DNA from: an uncultured Parabacteroides sp.
GTDB lineage: Bacteria > Bacteroidota > Bacteroidia > Bacteroidales > Tannerellaceae
Length of the DNA: 64,000 bases
Assembly (NCBI GenBank): GCA_949298575.1
Contig: CASFXH010000004.1
Location: 1 to 64,000, forward strand
Direction of reading: 5' to 3'
In this document: positions 8,043-17,299 of the stretch, piece after piece
Numbering within the stretch: the first letter of the stretch is position 1
How the letters are laid out: the number at the start of each line of letters is the position of its first letter
The notes under the pieces: model-generated
Databases searched by the model: none
What the model was told of the DNA's origin: nothing
What the model saw: the letters and a program-made list of their open reading frames with translations, nothing else
Made by a program: the position numbers and the translations under genes

Positions 8043-8072
8043 CGTGTTTTCCAGCAAAAAGAAGTAATGATT

Positions 8073-9503
8073 ATGAAAAAGATATTTGGAAATCGGGATA
8101 GTCAGGCGAAGGTGGAGGCTGTGGCCACGCTTTTGTTTGTCGTGTTCGCGATGGGTTGGCTCTTGAGGTATGGCTACGTTTGGCGTTGGGTGGAAAGCTT
8201 GTCGCTATTCGTGCCGGGAGAGACTTATTTCCGGACTTTCTTGAACAATCCCGGGGGCGTGTTGGCCTATGTAGGCAGTTTCTTGACGCAGTTCCTTTAC
8301 GTGCCGATCGTGGGTTGCGCGATTTTGGTGGCGCTTTTATGTTTGGTCCAGTGGGCGACGAAGTGTCTCTTCCGGCTCTCAGGCTACTGGGCGTTGTGCG
8401 TGTATTTGCCCGCTTTCTTGTTGTTGGCGGCGGTCTTGAACGTGGGTTATACATGGGCAACCTTGAAAGCGCCCGGGCATTTTTTCGTGCCGACGTTGGG
8501 GACGCTCGCGGCGTTGGGGGGCTTGGCGGCTTTCCGGCGAGTGCCTGATTTTTTAGGCCGTTTGGTGGTGATGCTCGCGTTGGTCGCGCTTTATCCGTTC
8601 TTGGGGTTTTACGCTTTGTTCGCGGCGGGACTTTGCCTGATCGAGGAGTGCGTGAGGCGACCGGGACGGCTTTGTGGTGTTTTGCTTGTAGTCGGCGTGG
8701 CTGCGATATATCTTTTCCCTAAGCTTTATTATTATGGTCTAGACGCGACGGAGCAGGAACTCTCGCGACTTTACGTGGCGGGTCTGCCGACGTTCTATAT
8801 TCGTCGGGCAGAGTTGATGTTGTGGCTGCCGTTCTTGCTTTTGGTATTTGTTTTCTTGGCGATTTCCTTGTTGCCCGGAGAGCGGGTGAACGGTGGGCGC
8901 CCGTTGGCGATTGGCGCGTGGGGTACTTTTGGTATGGGGCTATTGTTTATGCTATGGCAAACATACGATGATCCGGATTTTGAGGCGAGTGTCCGTTCTT
9001 CGCTCGCGATCGAGGACGAAGATTGGCCTACGGCAGCCCAGGCGCTCGAAGGTCGGCGGGGAAAGGCAACGACCCGGATTGTCGCCATTAATGACCAACT
9101 AGCCGCGGCCTATTTGGATAAGCCTTTGCCCCAAACCGCGTTGCCCGCCATTCCGCCCTCTTATAAGGATTCTCGCCCAGGGCTTCTCACATTTATGCAA
9201 CTGAGTGGGTTGGGTATGAACTATTACAGTGGGCAAATGAATTTGGCTTATCGTTGGGCGGTGGAGCTTTCAGTGGAATATGGTTTCCGGGTGTCCTATT
9301 TGAAGTGGTTGGTGAAATGTGCCCTCTTCAACGGCGAGTTAGCTTTGGCCCAGAAGTATAATGATCAGCTCAAACGGACGCTTTTCCATCGGGATTGGGC
9401 GGTTCGTTATCAACGTTATATCGATCGGCCGGAACTGATCGAGAAGGATGCCACTTTCACCCGTATCCCGCGGGATCCATTACCTAACCGATTTGTGGAG
9501 TGA
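8073..9503 (+). CDS. Multi-pass membrane protein, DUF6057 family
   Basis: From MKKIFGNRDSQ the protein is 476 residues (8067 is an equally possible start). The first 285 or so residues hold about eight hydrophobic helices, including VATLLFVVFAMGWLL and ALVALYPFLGFYALFAAGL. The last 170 residues are soluble and helical, with a TPR-like look (RWAVELSVEYGFRVSYLKWL and ALFNGELALAQKYNDQL). This architecture fits the Bacteroidota DUF6057 family, whose function is unknown. It is 9 bp upstream of a GNAT gene and probably cotranscribed with it. Confidence 0.7.
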   Translation: MKKIFGNRDSQAKVEAVATLLFVVFAMGWLLRYGYVWRWVESLSLFVPGETYFRTFLNNPGGVLAYVGSFLTQFLYVPIVGCAILVALLCLVQWATKCLFRLSGYWALCVYLPAFLLLAAVLNVGYTWATLKAPGHFFVPTLGTLAALGGLAAFRRVPDFLGRLVVMLALVALYPFLGFYALFAAGLCLIEECVRRPGRLCGVLLVVGVAAIYLFPKLYYYGLDATEQELSRLYVAGLPTFYIRRAELMLWLPFLLLVFVFLAISLLPGERVNGGRPLAIGAWGTFGMGLLFMLWQTYDDPDFEASVRSSLAIEDEDWPTAAQALEGRRGKATTRIVAINDQLAAAYLDKPLPQTALPAIPPSYKDSRPGLLTFMQLSGLGMNYYSGQMNLAYRWAVELSVEYGFRVSYLKWLVKCALFNGELALAQKYNDQLKRTLFHRDWAVRYQRYIDRPELIEKDATFTRIPRDPLPNRFVE

Positions 9504-9512
9504 GGAATTGAT

Positions 9513-9959
9513 ATGATAAACATGACATCGGTCGAAAAAGACCAACGAAGCCCGATGCTTATCGGCAAATTATTGGAAATCTGGGAAGCGTCTGTCCGTG
9601 CGAGCCATCATTTCCTGACGGAAGCGGATATTGTCCGGCTAGCTCCGCGGGCGGAGGGGGGATTGCGCTTTATCGAAACGCTTTGGGTGATGTGGGATGA
9701 AGAACGCCCCATCGGCTTCATGGGCGTGCGGGATCGTAAGATTGAGATGCTCTTTCTCCATCCAGACTATTTCCGCAAAGGATTGGGCAAGATGTTCGTG
9801 GAACGTGCCTTCCGCGACTTGGACGTGAAGTACGTGGATGTCAACGAACAGAATCCCGATGCCGAAAAGTTTTACGAACGGATGGGGTTCAAGACTTTCA
9901 AGCGCGACGAATTTGACAGCGAAGGCAATCCGTTCCCTATCTTGGAGATGAGAAGGTAG
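9513..9959 (+). CDS. GNAT-family N-acetyltransferase
   Basis: The 148-residue protein has the GNAT core: an N-terminal WEASVRASHHFLTEADI helix-loop, central strands (PIGFMGVRDRKIEMLFLHPDYF), the acetyl-CoA pyrophosphate loop RKGLGKMF (about residues 90-97), and the C-terminal motif NPDAEKFYERMGFKTF. Opening and motifs resemble the small YjgM/YiiD-like acetyltransferases; the substrate cannot be told. It follows the DUF6057 gene by 9 bp. Confidence 0.88.
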   Translation: MINMTSVEKDQRSPMLIGKLLEIWEASVRASHHFLTEADIVRLAPRAEGGLRFIETLWVMWDEERPIGFMGVRDRKIEMLFLHPDYFRKGLGKMFVERAFRDLDVKYVDVNEQNPDAEKFYERMGFKTFKRDEFDSEGNPFPILEMRR

Positions 9960-10071
9960 CGTGGTCTCAATGCGAAACCACGCTCCAAGCCGGTAATCCT
10001 GTCATCCGCGTGCCATTTTTCATATCGACACACCTCAATCGCTCGGGATGATCCAATTCATGCGCCTCCTT

Positions 10072-10108
10072 TTTCTTCGTATTCATAATGCTCGAGGAGC
10101 GCTTTTTT
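10072..10108 (+). terminator. Possible terminator after the GNAT gene
   Basis: GCGCCTCCT (10072-10080) can pair, with one bulged base, with AGGAGCGC (10096-10103 region), followed directly by TTTTTTT. A shorter stem overlapping the GNAT stop codon (9958-9965 with 9977-9984) has no T run. Confidence 0.45.
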
Positions 10109-10121
10109 TGTTAAAGTCATC

Positions 10122-11627
10122 TTATGGCTCATACCCGGCCTGCCGGGCGGGTTCCTCGATCGCTTTCGTCCAGGCCGCACGGCTGACGCTCACGGGGCGG
10201 ACCATGAACTCCGGGATGTTGAACGACTTGAAGAGCGCCCCGTAGCGCTGAGGGTCTTCTTGCGGCAGGATGAACGGCTTGCTTTCTTTCCCGTCTTTGA
10301 AATAGCTGAAGTAGGGGCGGGTATAGGAGCCGTCGTCGCGGCGCGAGCTGAAGACGATCCACGCGCCGTTCGAGGACCAGCTGTGGTAGCTGTCCGTCGC
10401 GCCCGCCTGGTTGGCCGTGGCGAGGGGGCGGGTCTCGCGGGTCGCGAGGTCCATCAGGTAGAGGTCGGCGCTCTCATGCCAAATGTGAAACGTCCCGTAG
10501 TCGCCGAGGGTGAACAGCAAGTATTTGCCATCGGGCGAGACGCGGGGGAAGGTCGCGCTCTTGCCCAGGGCCGAGGCTCGGAAGATCGTGTCGTTGGTGG
10601 CGGAAAAGGTCCGTGTCGCCGGGTCGAAAGTCTTTCGGTAGATGTCGTAATGGAATTCCCGGTAATGGTTGAAGAGCGAGTCTTTTTCCATCGGGACGCC
10701 CTCGGGGTAGCGGGCGGAGACGAAATAGAGCGATCGCCCGTCGGGGCTCCAGGCGGGGAAGGTCTCCAGCTCGTCGGCCTGGTCTTGGAGGGGGTGGACG
10801 ATGTCGCGCTCCGTGTCGTAGAGGATCAGCCCCGAGGCCAAGTCCATCACCTCAACCTTTTGCCGGTCTTTCGAGTGGAAATGTTGCCGCGTCGAGTTGG
10901 TCGAGTAGGCGATGAGGGGGAGGGTCGGGTGCCAAGCGGGGTAGACGCCGTCCGAGGGATTCTCGCCCGCTTTCAAGTCGATTTTCCGGACTTGGCCATT
11001 GGTCGCGAGCATTGTCCCGCCCTTATAGCCCCGCACGTGGAACTGCATGTTCCCTTCTTGGTTATAATTTTGATAGTGATGGCAATTGACGCATCGCCCG
11101 CGTTCCTCTTCCACCGGCCGCGCGTTGTTGATCAGGACTCGTTCCTCGAAATTGGTCAGGTCGCGCTGGTTCAGGCTCATGTTTTCGTAGAACACGTACA
11201 GCGGCTCGATGAGGCGATAGGAGAGGTAGGGATCGATCGGCTCGGGGGCGATGTAGTCGCGAATGGTGGGGTAGCGAAGCCACTCGCCATCTGTTGATTG
11301 GACGTACAGGTCGATCGAGAGCGTGTCGCCTTTGTTCGCTTCCAGAAGCCGGTGCCATGCCCCCAAGTCCCATTGGACGACGGGCCCTTCCGCGACCAGC
11401 CGTTCGCCCTTCGGGGCCGAGGCGACCGCCACGAAGCGTTGGCCTTCCGCCTCGATTTGGAAATTCATCGGGGCGATGTTGTAGGGAAGGGCGATGTCCG
11501 TATAGTCGGGCGTGATCGTCGGCGCGTCGGGCAGCATCCTCGCCGTTTCGGGTGGCGTCGGGGCGCATTGGCAAAGCGACAAGAGGCCCATGAGGGTCGA
11601 GAAGAGTTGGATAAGGGTTTTTTTCAT
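10122..11627 (-). CDS. PD40/TolB-like propeller lipoprotein with a CxxCH motif
   Basis: From MKKTLIQLFSTLMGLLSL the protein is 501 residues with a lipoprotein signal (cleavage before the Cys in LCQC, about residue 22). Residues 24-150 form a beta-rich N-terminal domain. CVNCHH at about 180 is a CxxCH haem-c attachment motif. The rest contains several PD40 propeller blades: FPAWSPDGRSLYFVSARYP, FPRVSPDGKYLLFTLGDYG and HSWSSNGAWIVFSSRRDDG. Related Bacteroidales proteins are often labelled cytochrome c biosynthesis protein, which I consider unproven. It lies downstream of lpxA, separated by the 42-bp repeat array. Confidence 0.75.
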   Translation of the reverse strand: MKKTLIQLFSTLMGLLSLCQCAPTPPETARMLPDAPTITPDYTDIALPYNIAPMNFQIEAEGQRFVAVASAPKGERLVAEGPVVQWDLGAWHRLLEANKGDTLSIDLYVQSTDGEWLRYPTIRDYIAPEPIDPYLSYRLIEPLYVFYENMSLNQRDLTNFEERVLINNARPVEEERGRCVNCHHYQNYNQEGNMQFHVRGYKGGTMLATNGQVRKIDLKAGENPSDGVYPAWHPTLPLIAYSTNSTRQHFHSKDRQKVEVMDLASGLILYDTERDIVHPLQDQADELETFPAWSPDGRSLYFVSARYPEGVPMEKDSLFNHYREFHYDIYRKTFDPATRTFSATNDTIFRASALGKSATFPRVSPDGKYLLFTLGDYGTFHIWHESADLYLMDLATRETRPLATANQAGATDSYHSWSSNGAWIVFSSRRDDGSYTRPYFSYFKDGKESKPFILPQEDPQRYGALFKSFNIPEFMVRPVSVSRAAWTKAIEEPARQAGYEP

Positions 11628-11652
11628 GTGATTAAACATTTGATAAATTATT

Positions 11653-12058
11653 TTTCTTGTTTTGAGGGATCAAAAAGCGTTTTCCCCCGTCGCCGAAATG
11701 GATTTTAAGTGGCCGGAACGCGTTTTCTCCACCGTGAAAATACTTTTTTAAGTGTCCGAAACGCATTTCCGCCGCCTCGAAAATACTTTTTAAAGGATCG
11801 AAACGCATATCGCCCGCCGTCGAAATGGATTTTAAGGGCTCAAAAAGGATTTCGCCCGCCGCCGAAATGGATTTTAAGGGCTCAAAAAGGATTTCGCCCG
11901 CTGCCGAAATGGATTTTAAGGGCTCAAAAAGGATTTCGCCCGCCGTCGAAATGGATTTTAAGGGCTTAAAAAGGATTTCGCCCGCCGCCGAAATGGATTT
12001 CGAGGGCTCGAAAAGCATTTTCCCGTCGCGGGAATGGAATTTCGAGCCCTCGAAAGGA
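11653..12058. repeat. 42-bp tandem repeat array, about nine copies
   Basis: About nine units of 42 bp fill almost the whole gap between the lpxA stop codon (12059-12061) and the next leftward gene. The best copies begin at 11822, 11864, 11906, 11948 and 11990. Each contains the dyad ATTTCG-N8-CGAAAT. Outer copies (11695, about 11737, about 11779, 12031) are more divergent. Both strands are open across the array; the minus frame reads a 14-residue unit (FEPLKSISAAGEIL). It shares a unit core with the array at 31173-31333. Confidence 0.92.
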
Positions 12059-12847
12059 TTAAATCTCATCGATGGATCCCCGGACAATGCCTCGCTTGGA
12101 GGTTTTGATGAAATTCAGGATCAAATCCCGTTCCTCGCAAGGCTCGTATTCCGTCTCGATCGCCTTCAGCGCTTCCGAATTGTTCAATCCGCGCGTGTAG
12201 AGCGTTCGGTAAATATCTTGGATCAGGAAGACCTGCGCGTTGGTGAATCCCCGCCGCCGCAGCCCGACGATGTTGATGCCGCAATAGGTGATCGGGTCGC
12301 GGCCGACGAGCGTGTAGGGCGGGATGTCCTTGCCGATGCGCGAGCCGCCTTGGATCATGACGTGCTTCGAGATCCGTGTGAACTGGTGGATCAATGTCCC
12401 ACCGCTCACGATGGCGTAGTCGTCGATCTCGACCTCGCCCGCGATTTGCGAGGCGTTCCCGATGATGACGAAATCTTTCACGACGCAATCGTGGGCGACG
12501 TGCGAGTAGGCCATGATCAGGCAATGGTTGCCGACGACGGTGCGCCCCTTCGAGGCGGTGCCCCGGTTGACCGTGGCGCACTCGCGGATCGTCGTATAGT
12601 CGCCGATTTCCGCCGTGGTCGTTTCGCCTTTAAACTTCAGGTCTTGCGGGATGCCGGCGATCACGGCCCCCGGGAAGATCTCGCAGTGCTTGCCGATTCG
12701 CGCGCCGTCGCGGATCACGGCGTGGGGATGGATGTGGCATCCATCGCCGATCACGACATCCCGCTCGATCACGACGAAAGGATCGACTGTCACGTCTTGG
12801 CCGAGCCGCGCCTCGGGATGGACTACCGCTAAAGGAGAAATGTTCAT
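12059..12847 (-). CDS. lpxA: UDP-N-acetylglucosamine acyltransferase
   Basis: LpxA adds the first 3-hydroxyacyl chain to UDP-GlcNAc in lipid A synthesis. The 262-residue protein is a left-handed beta-helix of hexapeptide repeats (for example IGDGCHIHPHAVIRDGARIG). The catalytic-His region is SHVAHDCVV (about residue 122-126), and the LpxA motif AGIPQDLKFKGE is present. The helical C-terminal domain begins near residue 195. Three bp separate it from lpxC/fabZ, so the two are cotranscribed. Its stop codon directly abuts the 42-bp array. Confidence 0.97.
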   Translation of the reverse strand: MNISPLAVVHPEARLGQDVTVDPFVVIERDVVIGDGCHIHPHAVIRDGARIGKHCEIFPGAVIAGIPQDLKFKGETTTAEIGDYTTIRECATVNRGTASKGRTVVGNHCLIMAYSHVAHDCVVKDFVIIGNASQIAGEVEIDDYAIVSGGTLIHQFTRISKHVMIQGGSRIGKDIPPYTLVGRDPITYCGINIVGLRRRGFTNAQVFLIQDIYRTLYTRGLNNSEALKAIETEYEPCEERDLILNFIKTSKRGIVRGSIDEI

Positions 12848-12850
12848 GGC

Positions 12851-14236
12851 TTATTTGTTTTTGATGATTTGGGCCATGAATTCCGCTTCCGTGACCAGCG
12901 TGTCGCCCACGAAGATGTAGCCCTTCATGGTGGAGATGCCGCGCCGGATGGGGGCCAGCAGTTCGAGGCGAAGGATCAGCGTGTCGCCCGGGACCACTTT
13001 GTGGCGGAACTTGACCCCGTCTATTTTCATGAAATAAGTGGAATACCGCTCCGGCTCCTCGACGGAGTTGAGCACCAGCAGGCCACCCGTCTGGGCCATC
13101 GCCTCGACTTGCAGGACGCCCGGCATGACCGGTTCTTGCGGGAAATGGCCTTGGAAGAAGGGCTCGTTGACGGAGATGTTTTTGATGCCGACGATGTAGT
13201 TGCCGCCGATCTCGATGATCTTGTCGACCAAGAGGAACGGATAGCGGTGGGGCAGCAGCTCGCGGATCCGGTTGATGTCCATGACGGGCTCGCGGTTCGG
13301 GTCGTAGACGGGCGCTTGGATCTCGTGCAGCTTGATGTCCTTGCGGATGATGCGGGCCAGTTGGGCGTTGATCTTGTGGCCCGGGTGAGTGGCGATGATC
13401 CGTCCCTTGATGGGGCGGCCGATCAGGGCCATGTCGCCGATCAGGTCGATCAGCTTATGCCGTGCCGGCTCGTTGTCGTAGACGAGCGGCGTGTCGTTGA
13501 TGTAGCCCAGTTCCTCGATGCGCTTGTGGGGCTGGTTCATCATGTCCGCCAGCTTGTCGAGCGATTCTTGGGGCACTTTTTGGTCGTAGATGACGATGGC
13601 GTTGTCCAGGTCGCCGCCCTTGATCAAGTTGTTTCGCATCAACATCTCGATCTCGCGGACGAAGACGAACGTACGCGAGGCCGCGAACTTGTCGGGAAAC
13701 TCGCTCAAGTCTTCCAATGAGGCGAATTGGTTCGGCAGGACGGGCGAGTTGAACTCGATCAGGACATTCGCGCAAAACTTGTCGTCCGGCAAGATCACCA
13801 GCGAAGCGCCAGTCTCCTCGTCTTTGACCTCCAACTTGTGCTTGACGATATAGTAATCTTTCGGCGCGTTTTGCTCGACGATCCCGACCTTCTGGATGCC
13901 TTCCGAGAAATAGCGGGCACTGCCGTCGAGGATCGGGAACTCGGGCGCGTCGACCTCGATCAGGCAATTGTCGATGCCGGCGGCATAGAGCGCGGCCATC
14001 GCGTGCTCGATGGTCCCCACTTGTACGTCACGCTTGGAGAGAACAGTCCCTCGAACGGTCGAGGCGACATTCTCGGCCAAGGCATCGATGACTGGTTGGC
14101 CTTCCAAGTCTACACGTTTGATTTTGTAACCATGATTCTCGGCGGCCGGGCTGAAGGTGATGTGGATATTCAATCCCGTATGTAACCCTTTGCCTTCAAG
14201 GGAAAAACTCGCCGCCAACGTCGTTTGTTTTTGCAT
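12851..14236 (-). CDS. lpxC: Bifunctional LpxC deacetylase / FabZ dehydratase
   Basis: This 461-residue fusion is typical of Bacteroidota. Residues 1-300 are LpxC, the zinc UDP-3-O-acyl-GlcNAc deacetylase and committed step of lipid A synthesis, with [18 protein letters not shown] (first Zn His) and [14 protein letters not shown] (His and Asp ligands), and HPGHKIN. Residues 310-461 are FabZ, the 3-hydroxyacyl-ACP dehydratase, with [11 protein letters not shown] and the catalytic [20 protein letters not shown]. The fusion may couple hydroxyacyl-ACP supply to lipid A synthesis. It lies between lpxD and lpxA. Confidence 0.97.
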   Translation of the reverse strand: MQKQTTLAASFSLEGKGLHTGLNIHITFSPAAENHGYKIKRVDLEGQPVIDALAENVASTVRGTVLSKRDVQVGTIEHAMAALYAAGIDNCLIEVDAPEFPILDGSARYFSEGIQKVGIVEQNAPKDYYIVKHKLEVKDEETGASLVILPDDKFCANVLIEFNSPVLPNQFASLEDLSEFPDKFAASRTFVFVREIEMLMRNNLIKGGDLDNAIVIYDQKVPQESLDKLADMMNQPHKRIEELGYINDTPLVYDNEPARHKLIDLIGDMALIGRPIKGRIIATHPGHKINAQLARIIRKDIKLHEIQAPVYDPNREPVMDINRIRELLPHRYPFLLVDKIIEIGGNYIVGIKNISVNEPFFQGHFPQEPVMPGVLQVEAMAQTGGLLVLNSVEEPERYSTYFMKIDGVKFRHKVVPGDTLILRLELLAPIRRGISTMKGYIFVGDTLVTEAEFMAQIIKNK

Positions 14237-14246
14237 ACTATCTATT

Positions 14247-15287
14247 TTATTTTTTGATTTCTTGCTTTAGTTGTTCGATCTCTTTTTCCATCTGGCCGAT
14301 CTTTTTGTAAATATCGGGGAGCCGGTTGAAGATGGCGCTCGACTTCATGAAATTGCGAGCGTTGATGGCCGGGGCTCCCAGCAGGGTCGCCGCTTCCTTG
14401 ACGTCGCTGATGACGCCCGCTTGCGCGCCGAGATTGACATTGTCCGTGATGTGGATATGTCCCGCCAGACCCACTTGCCCGCCGAACATGCAATGCTTAC
14501 CCACTTTGGTGGAGCCGGCGATGCCCACTTGGGCGGCCATGACGGTGTTTTCCCCGACTTCCACGTTGTGGGCGATTTGTACCAGATTGTCGATCTTTAC
14601 GCCTTTACGGATGATGGTCGCGTCCATGACCGCGCGGTCGATGGTCGTGTTGGCGCCGATCTCCACGTCGTCTTCCAAAATGACTTTTCCCAATTGCGGG
14701 ATCTTTTCGTACACGCCGTTCTTAGGCGCGAAGCCGAAGCCGTCCGCCCCGATCACCGCCCCCGCGTGGATAATACAATGGTTGCCGATGAGGCAGTCCG
14801 CGTAGATTGTCGCGTGGGGATACACGATGCTGTTCTCGCCCACGACGACGTGGTCGCCGATGTAGGCTTGGGGGTAAATCTGTGCGCCCTTTCCGATTTT
14901 CGCGCCCTCTCCGATATAGGCAAGGTGCCCGATGTAGCATCCTTCCCCAATGGAGGCGGAAGGGCTGATCCAAGCGGTCGAGTCGATGCCCTGCCGCTTG
15001 GTCTTGGCTTGCTCCACCAAGTTCAAGAGGTCGGCTAGCGCGGCGTAGGCGTTGGGGACGCGGATGATCGTCGCGCTTACGGGATGTTCCGGCTTGAAAT
15101 CCTGGTTCACCAAGACTATGCTCGCTTGGGTTTGATAAATGTAATGCTCGTATTTCGGGTTGGCCAGGAAGGTGAGAGTCCCGGGCTTACCTTCTTCTAT
15201 TTTCGAGAAATCGCGGACTTTCACGTTCGGGTCTCCTTCGATAGAGCCTTTTAAGAAAAGCGCGATTTGTTGAGCTGAAAACTCCAT
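14247..15287 (-). CDS. lpxD: UDP-3-O-acylglucosamine N-acyltransferase
   Basis: LpxD transfers the second 3-hydroxyacyl chain to the glucosamine amine. The 346-residue protein starts [19 protein letters not shown]. It has an N-terminal uridine-binding domain (to about residue 105), then hexapeptide repeats with the characteristic ADGFGFAP segment (about 200) and the catalytic His in [10 protein letters not shown] (about 240). A C-terminal helix (about 315-340) follows. It is 10 bp upstream of lpxC/fabZ and 22 bp downstream of pyrF. Confidence 0.97.
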   Translation of the reverse strand: MEFSAQQIALFLKGSIEGDPNVKVRDFSKIEEGKPGTLTFLANPKYEHYIYQTQASIVLVNQDFKPEHPVSATIIRVPNAYAALADLLNLVEQAKTKRQGIDSTAWISPSASIGEGCYIGHLAYIGEGAKIGKGAQIYPQAYIGDHVVVGENSIVYPHATIYADCLIGNHCIIHAGAVIGADGFGFAPKNGVYEKIPQLGKVILEDDVEIGANTTIDRAVMDATIIRKGVKIDNLVQIAHNVEVGENTVMAAQVGIAGSTKVGKHCMFGGQVGLAGHIHITDNVNLGAQAGVISDVKEAATLLGAPAINARNFMKSSAIFNRLPDIYKKIGQMEKEIEQLKQEIKK

Positions 15288-15309
15288 TTCGTATCGTTGA
15301 TCTATGTGC

Positions 15310-16146
15310 TTATTCCGTAATGATTCCTTTTTTTCTCAAATAGCCGGCCATCTCTTCCTGGACGGCATGCGCGGCCTTTCCTGCCGCTTCGGCGAATGCC
15401 GTCGTCTTGTCCGCGTAGATGATCGCCCGTGAGGAATTGACCAAAAGGCCGCATTGGTCGTTCATCCCATATTCCGCGACTTCCGCGAGGCTGCCGCCTT
15501 GCGCGCCGACACCCGGCACCAAAAGGAAATGGTTGGGCGCGGACCGACGGATGTCCAGGAACATCTTGCCTTGGGTCGCGCCAACGACATACATCATTTG
15601 CTCGTCGGTCGCCCATTCTTGGGATTTCTTCAAGACTTTCTCGAAGAGTCGTTCCCCGTGCTCGTCGGTCGTGAGTTGGAAATCGTGCGAGCCCTTATTG
15701 GAGGTCAGCGCCAGAAGGATCACCCATGCTTCCGGATAAATCAAGAAGGGTTTGACGCTATCCTCACCCATATAAGGCGCGACGGTCACCGCGTCCACTT
15801 TAATATGGTCGAAGAAGGAACGGGCGTACATTTCGGACGTGTTGCCGATGTCTCCTCGCTTGGCGTCCGCGATGATGAATTGATCCGGGTAATGTGTCCT
15901 CAAGTACTGGACGGTTTTCTCGAACGCTTGGATGCCCTGGACGCCCAAGCTTTCATAAAACGCCATATTGGGTTTGTAGGCCACGCAATAAGGCGCGGTC
16001 GCGTCGATGATTCCTTTATTGAACGTGAAAATGGGATCTTCTTCCGAAAGGAGATGAGCCGGTATTTTCTTGATGTCGGAGTCGAGGCCTACGCAAAGGA
16101 AAGACCGTTTCCGTTTTATATTTTCAAATAATTGTTGTTTATTCAT
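15310..16146 (-). CDS. pyrF: Orotidine 5'-phosphate decarboxylase (long type)
   Basis: PyrF converts OMP to UMP, the final step of pyrimidine synthesis. The 278-residue length marks the longer class found in Bacteroidota and mycobacteria. Key segments are [26 protein letters not shown], the catalytic [11 protein letters not shown], and the phosphate-binding [11 protein letters not shown]. It lies between prfA (27 bp upstream) and lpxD in the same direction. Confidence 0.96.
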   Translation of the reverse strand: MNKQQLFENIKRKRSFLCVGLDSDIKKIPAHLLSEEDPIFTFNKGIIDATAPYCVAYKPNMAFYESLGVQGIQAFEKTVQYLRTHYPDQFIIADAKRGDIGNTSEMYARSFFDHIKVDAVTVAPYMGEDSVKPFLIYPEAWVILLALTSNKGSHDFQLTTDEHGERLFEKVLKKSQEWATDEQMMYVVGATQGKMFLDIRRSAPNHFLLVPGVGAQGGSLAEVAEYGMNDQCGLLVNSSRAIIYADKTTAFAEAAGKAAHAVQEEMAGYLRKKGIITE

Positions 16147-16173
16147 ACTTGATTCCTCCTAAGATTAAGACAA

Positions 16174-17283
16174 TTATAATTCTGATTCCTTAAGTCGTTC
16201 CGCGTTCTCGGCGATGGTCAACTGGTCGATGCAGCCTTGTATGTCGCCATCCATGAAAGCGGATAGATTGTATATCGTATAATTGATCCGGTGGTCCGTG
16301 ATGCGGCCTTGCGGATAATTGTAAGTTCGGATTTTCGCGGAGCGATCGCCTGTTGACACCATCGTCTTGCGTTTGCTCGCGATATCGTCGAGGTATTTCT
16401 GGTGCTCCTTGTCGTAGATGAAAGAACGTAGGCGAGTCAAGGCCCTTTCCTTGTTCTTGGGTTGGTCTCGTGTTTCCGTACATTCGATCAAGATCTCTTC
16501 TGTCACGCCAGTGATGGGATTTTTCCAGTTGTAACGCAAGCGGACACCGGATTCCACTTTGTTTACGTTTTGGCCTCCCGCTCCTCCAGACCGGAAGGTA
16601 TCCCATTTGATCTCGCCCTCATTGATCTCAACGTCGAACTCATCCGCTTCAGGCAAGACCGCGACCGTCGCCGCGGAAGTGTGGACCCGACCTTGCGTCT
16701 CCGTCGCGGGGACTCGTTGTACACGATGCACGCCCGACTCGTATTTGAGCGTTCCATACACCTTTTCGCCGGAAACGGTGAAGATGATTTCCTTGAAACC
16801 TCCCGCCGCGCCTTCACTGACGCTGGAGACACTGACCTTCCATCCTTTCATCTCGCAATATTTGACATACATGCGATACAAATCGCCCGCGAAAAGGGCT
16901 GCCTCGTCGCCTCCCGTTCCGCCACGGATTTCCACGATCGCGTTTTTATCGTCTTGGGGATCCGCCGGGACGAGCAGGAGTTTGATCTCTTCCTCAAGGT
17001 GGGGGACGCGGGCGTTATTGGTCTCCAGTTCCTCGCGGGCCATCTCCCGCATTTCCGGGTCTTGTTCCGTGTCGAGGATTTGTTTCGCTTCCCGAATGCT
17101 ATTTAAGGTCGAGACATAATTTTGACGAGCGGTGACGATTTTCTCCAGGTCCTTATATTCCTTGTTTAACTTGACAAAACGCTTCATGTCCGCGATAACC
17201 GCGGGGTCAGTGATCAACGTACCGATCTCTTCGAAGCGGCTCACCAAGCCATCTAATTTGTTCAATAAACTATTTTCAGCCAT
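16174..17283 (-). CDS. prfA: Peptide chain release factor 1
   Basis: RF1 reads UAA and UAG and triggers release of the finished peptide. The 369-residue protein shows the codon-recognition tripeptide PAT (in HRVQRVPATETQG) and the catalytic GGQ (SGGAGGQNVNKVES). Both are intact, and the length is standard. It follows the purM-like gene by 16 bp and precedes pyrF. Confidence 0.98.
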   Translation of the reverse strand: MAENSLLNKLDGLVSRFEEIGTLITDPAVIADMKRFVKLNKEYKDLEKIVTARQNYVSTLNSIREAKQILDTEQDPEMREMAREELETNNARVPHLEEEIKLLLVPADPQDDKNAIVEIRGGTGGDEAALFAGDLYRMYVKYCEMKGWKVSVSSVSEGAAGGFKEIIFTVSGEKVYGTLKYESGVHRVQRVPATETQGRVHTSAATVAVLPEADEFDVEINEGEIKWDTFRSGGAGGQNVNKVESGVRLRYNWKNPITGVTEEILIECTETRDQPKNKERALTRLRSFIYDKEHQKYLDDIASKRKTMVSTGDRSAKIRTYNYPQGRITDHRINYTIYNLSAFMDGDIQGCIDQLTIAENAERLKESEL

Positions 17284-17299
17284 CTCCCGTTCAAATTAT

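Noticed and set aside
11825..12832. Long plus-strand open frame through the 42-bp array into lpxA
   Set aside because: It runs antisense to lpxA and owes its first part to the repeat period; lpxA is certain.
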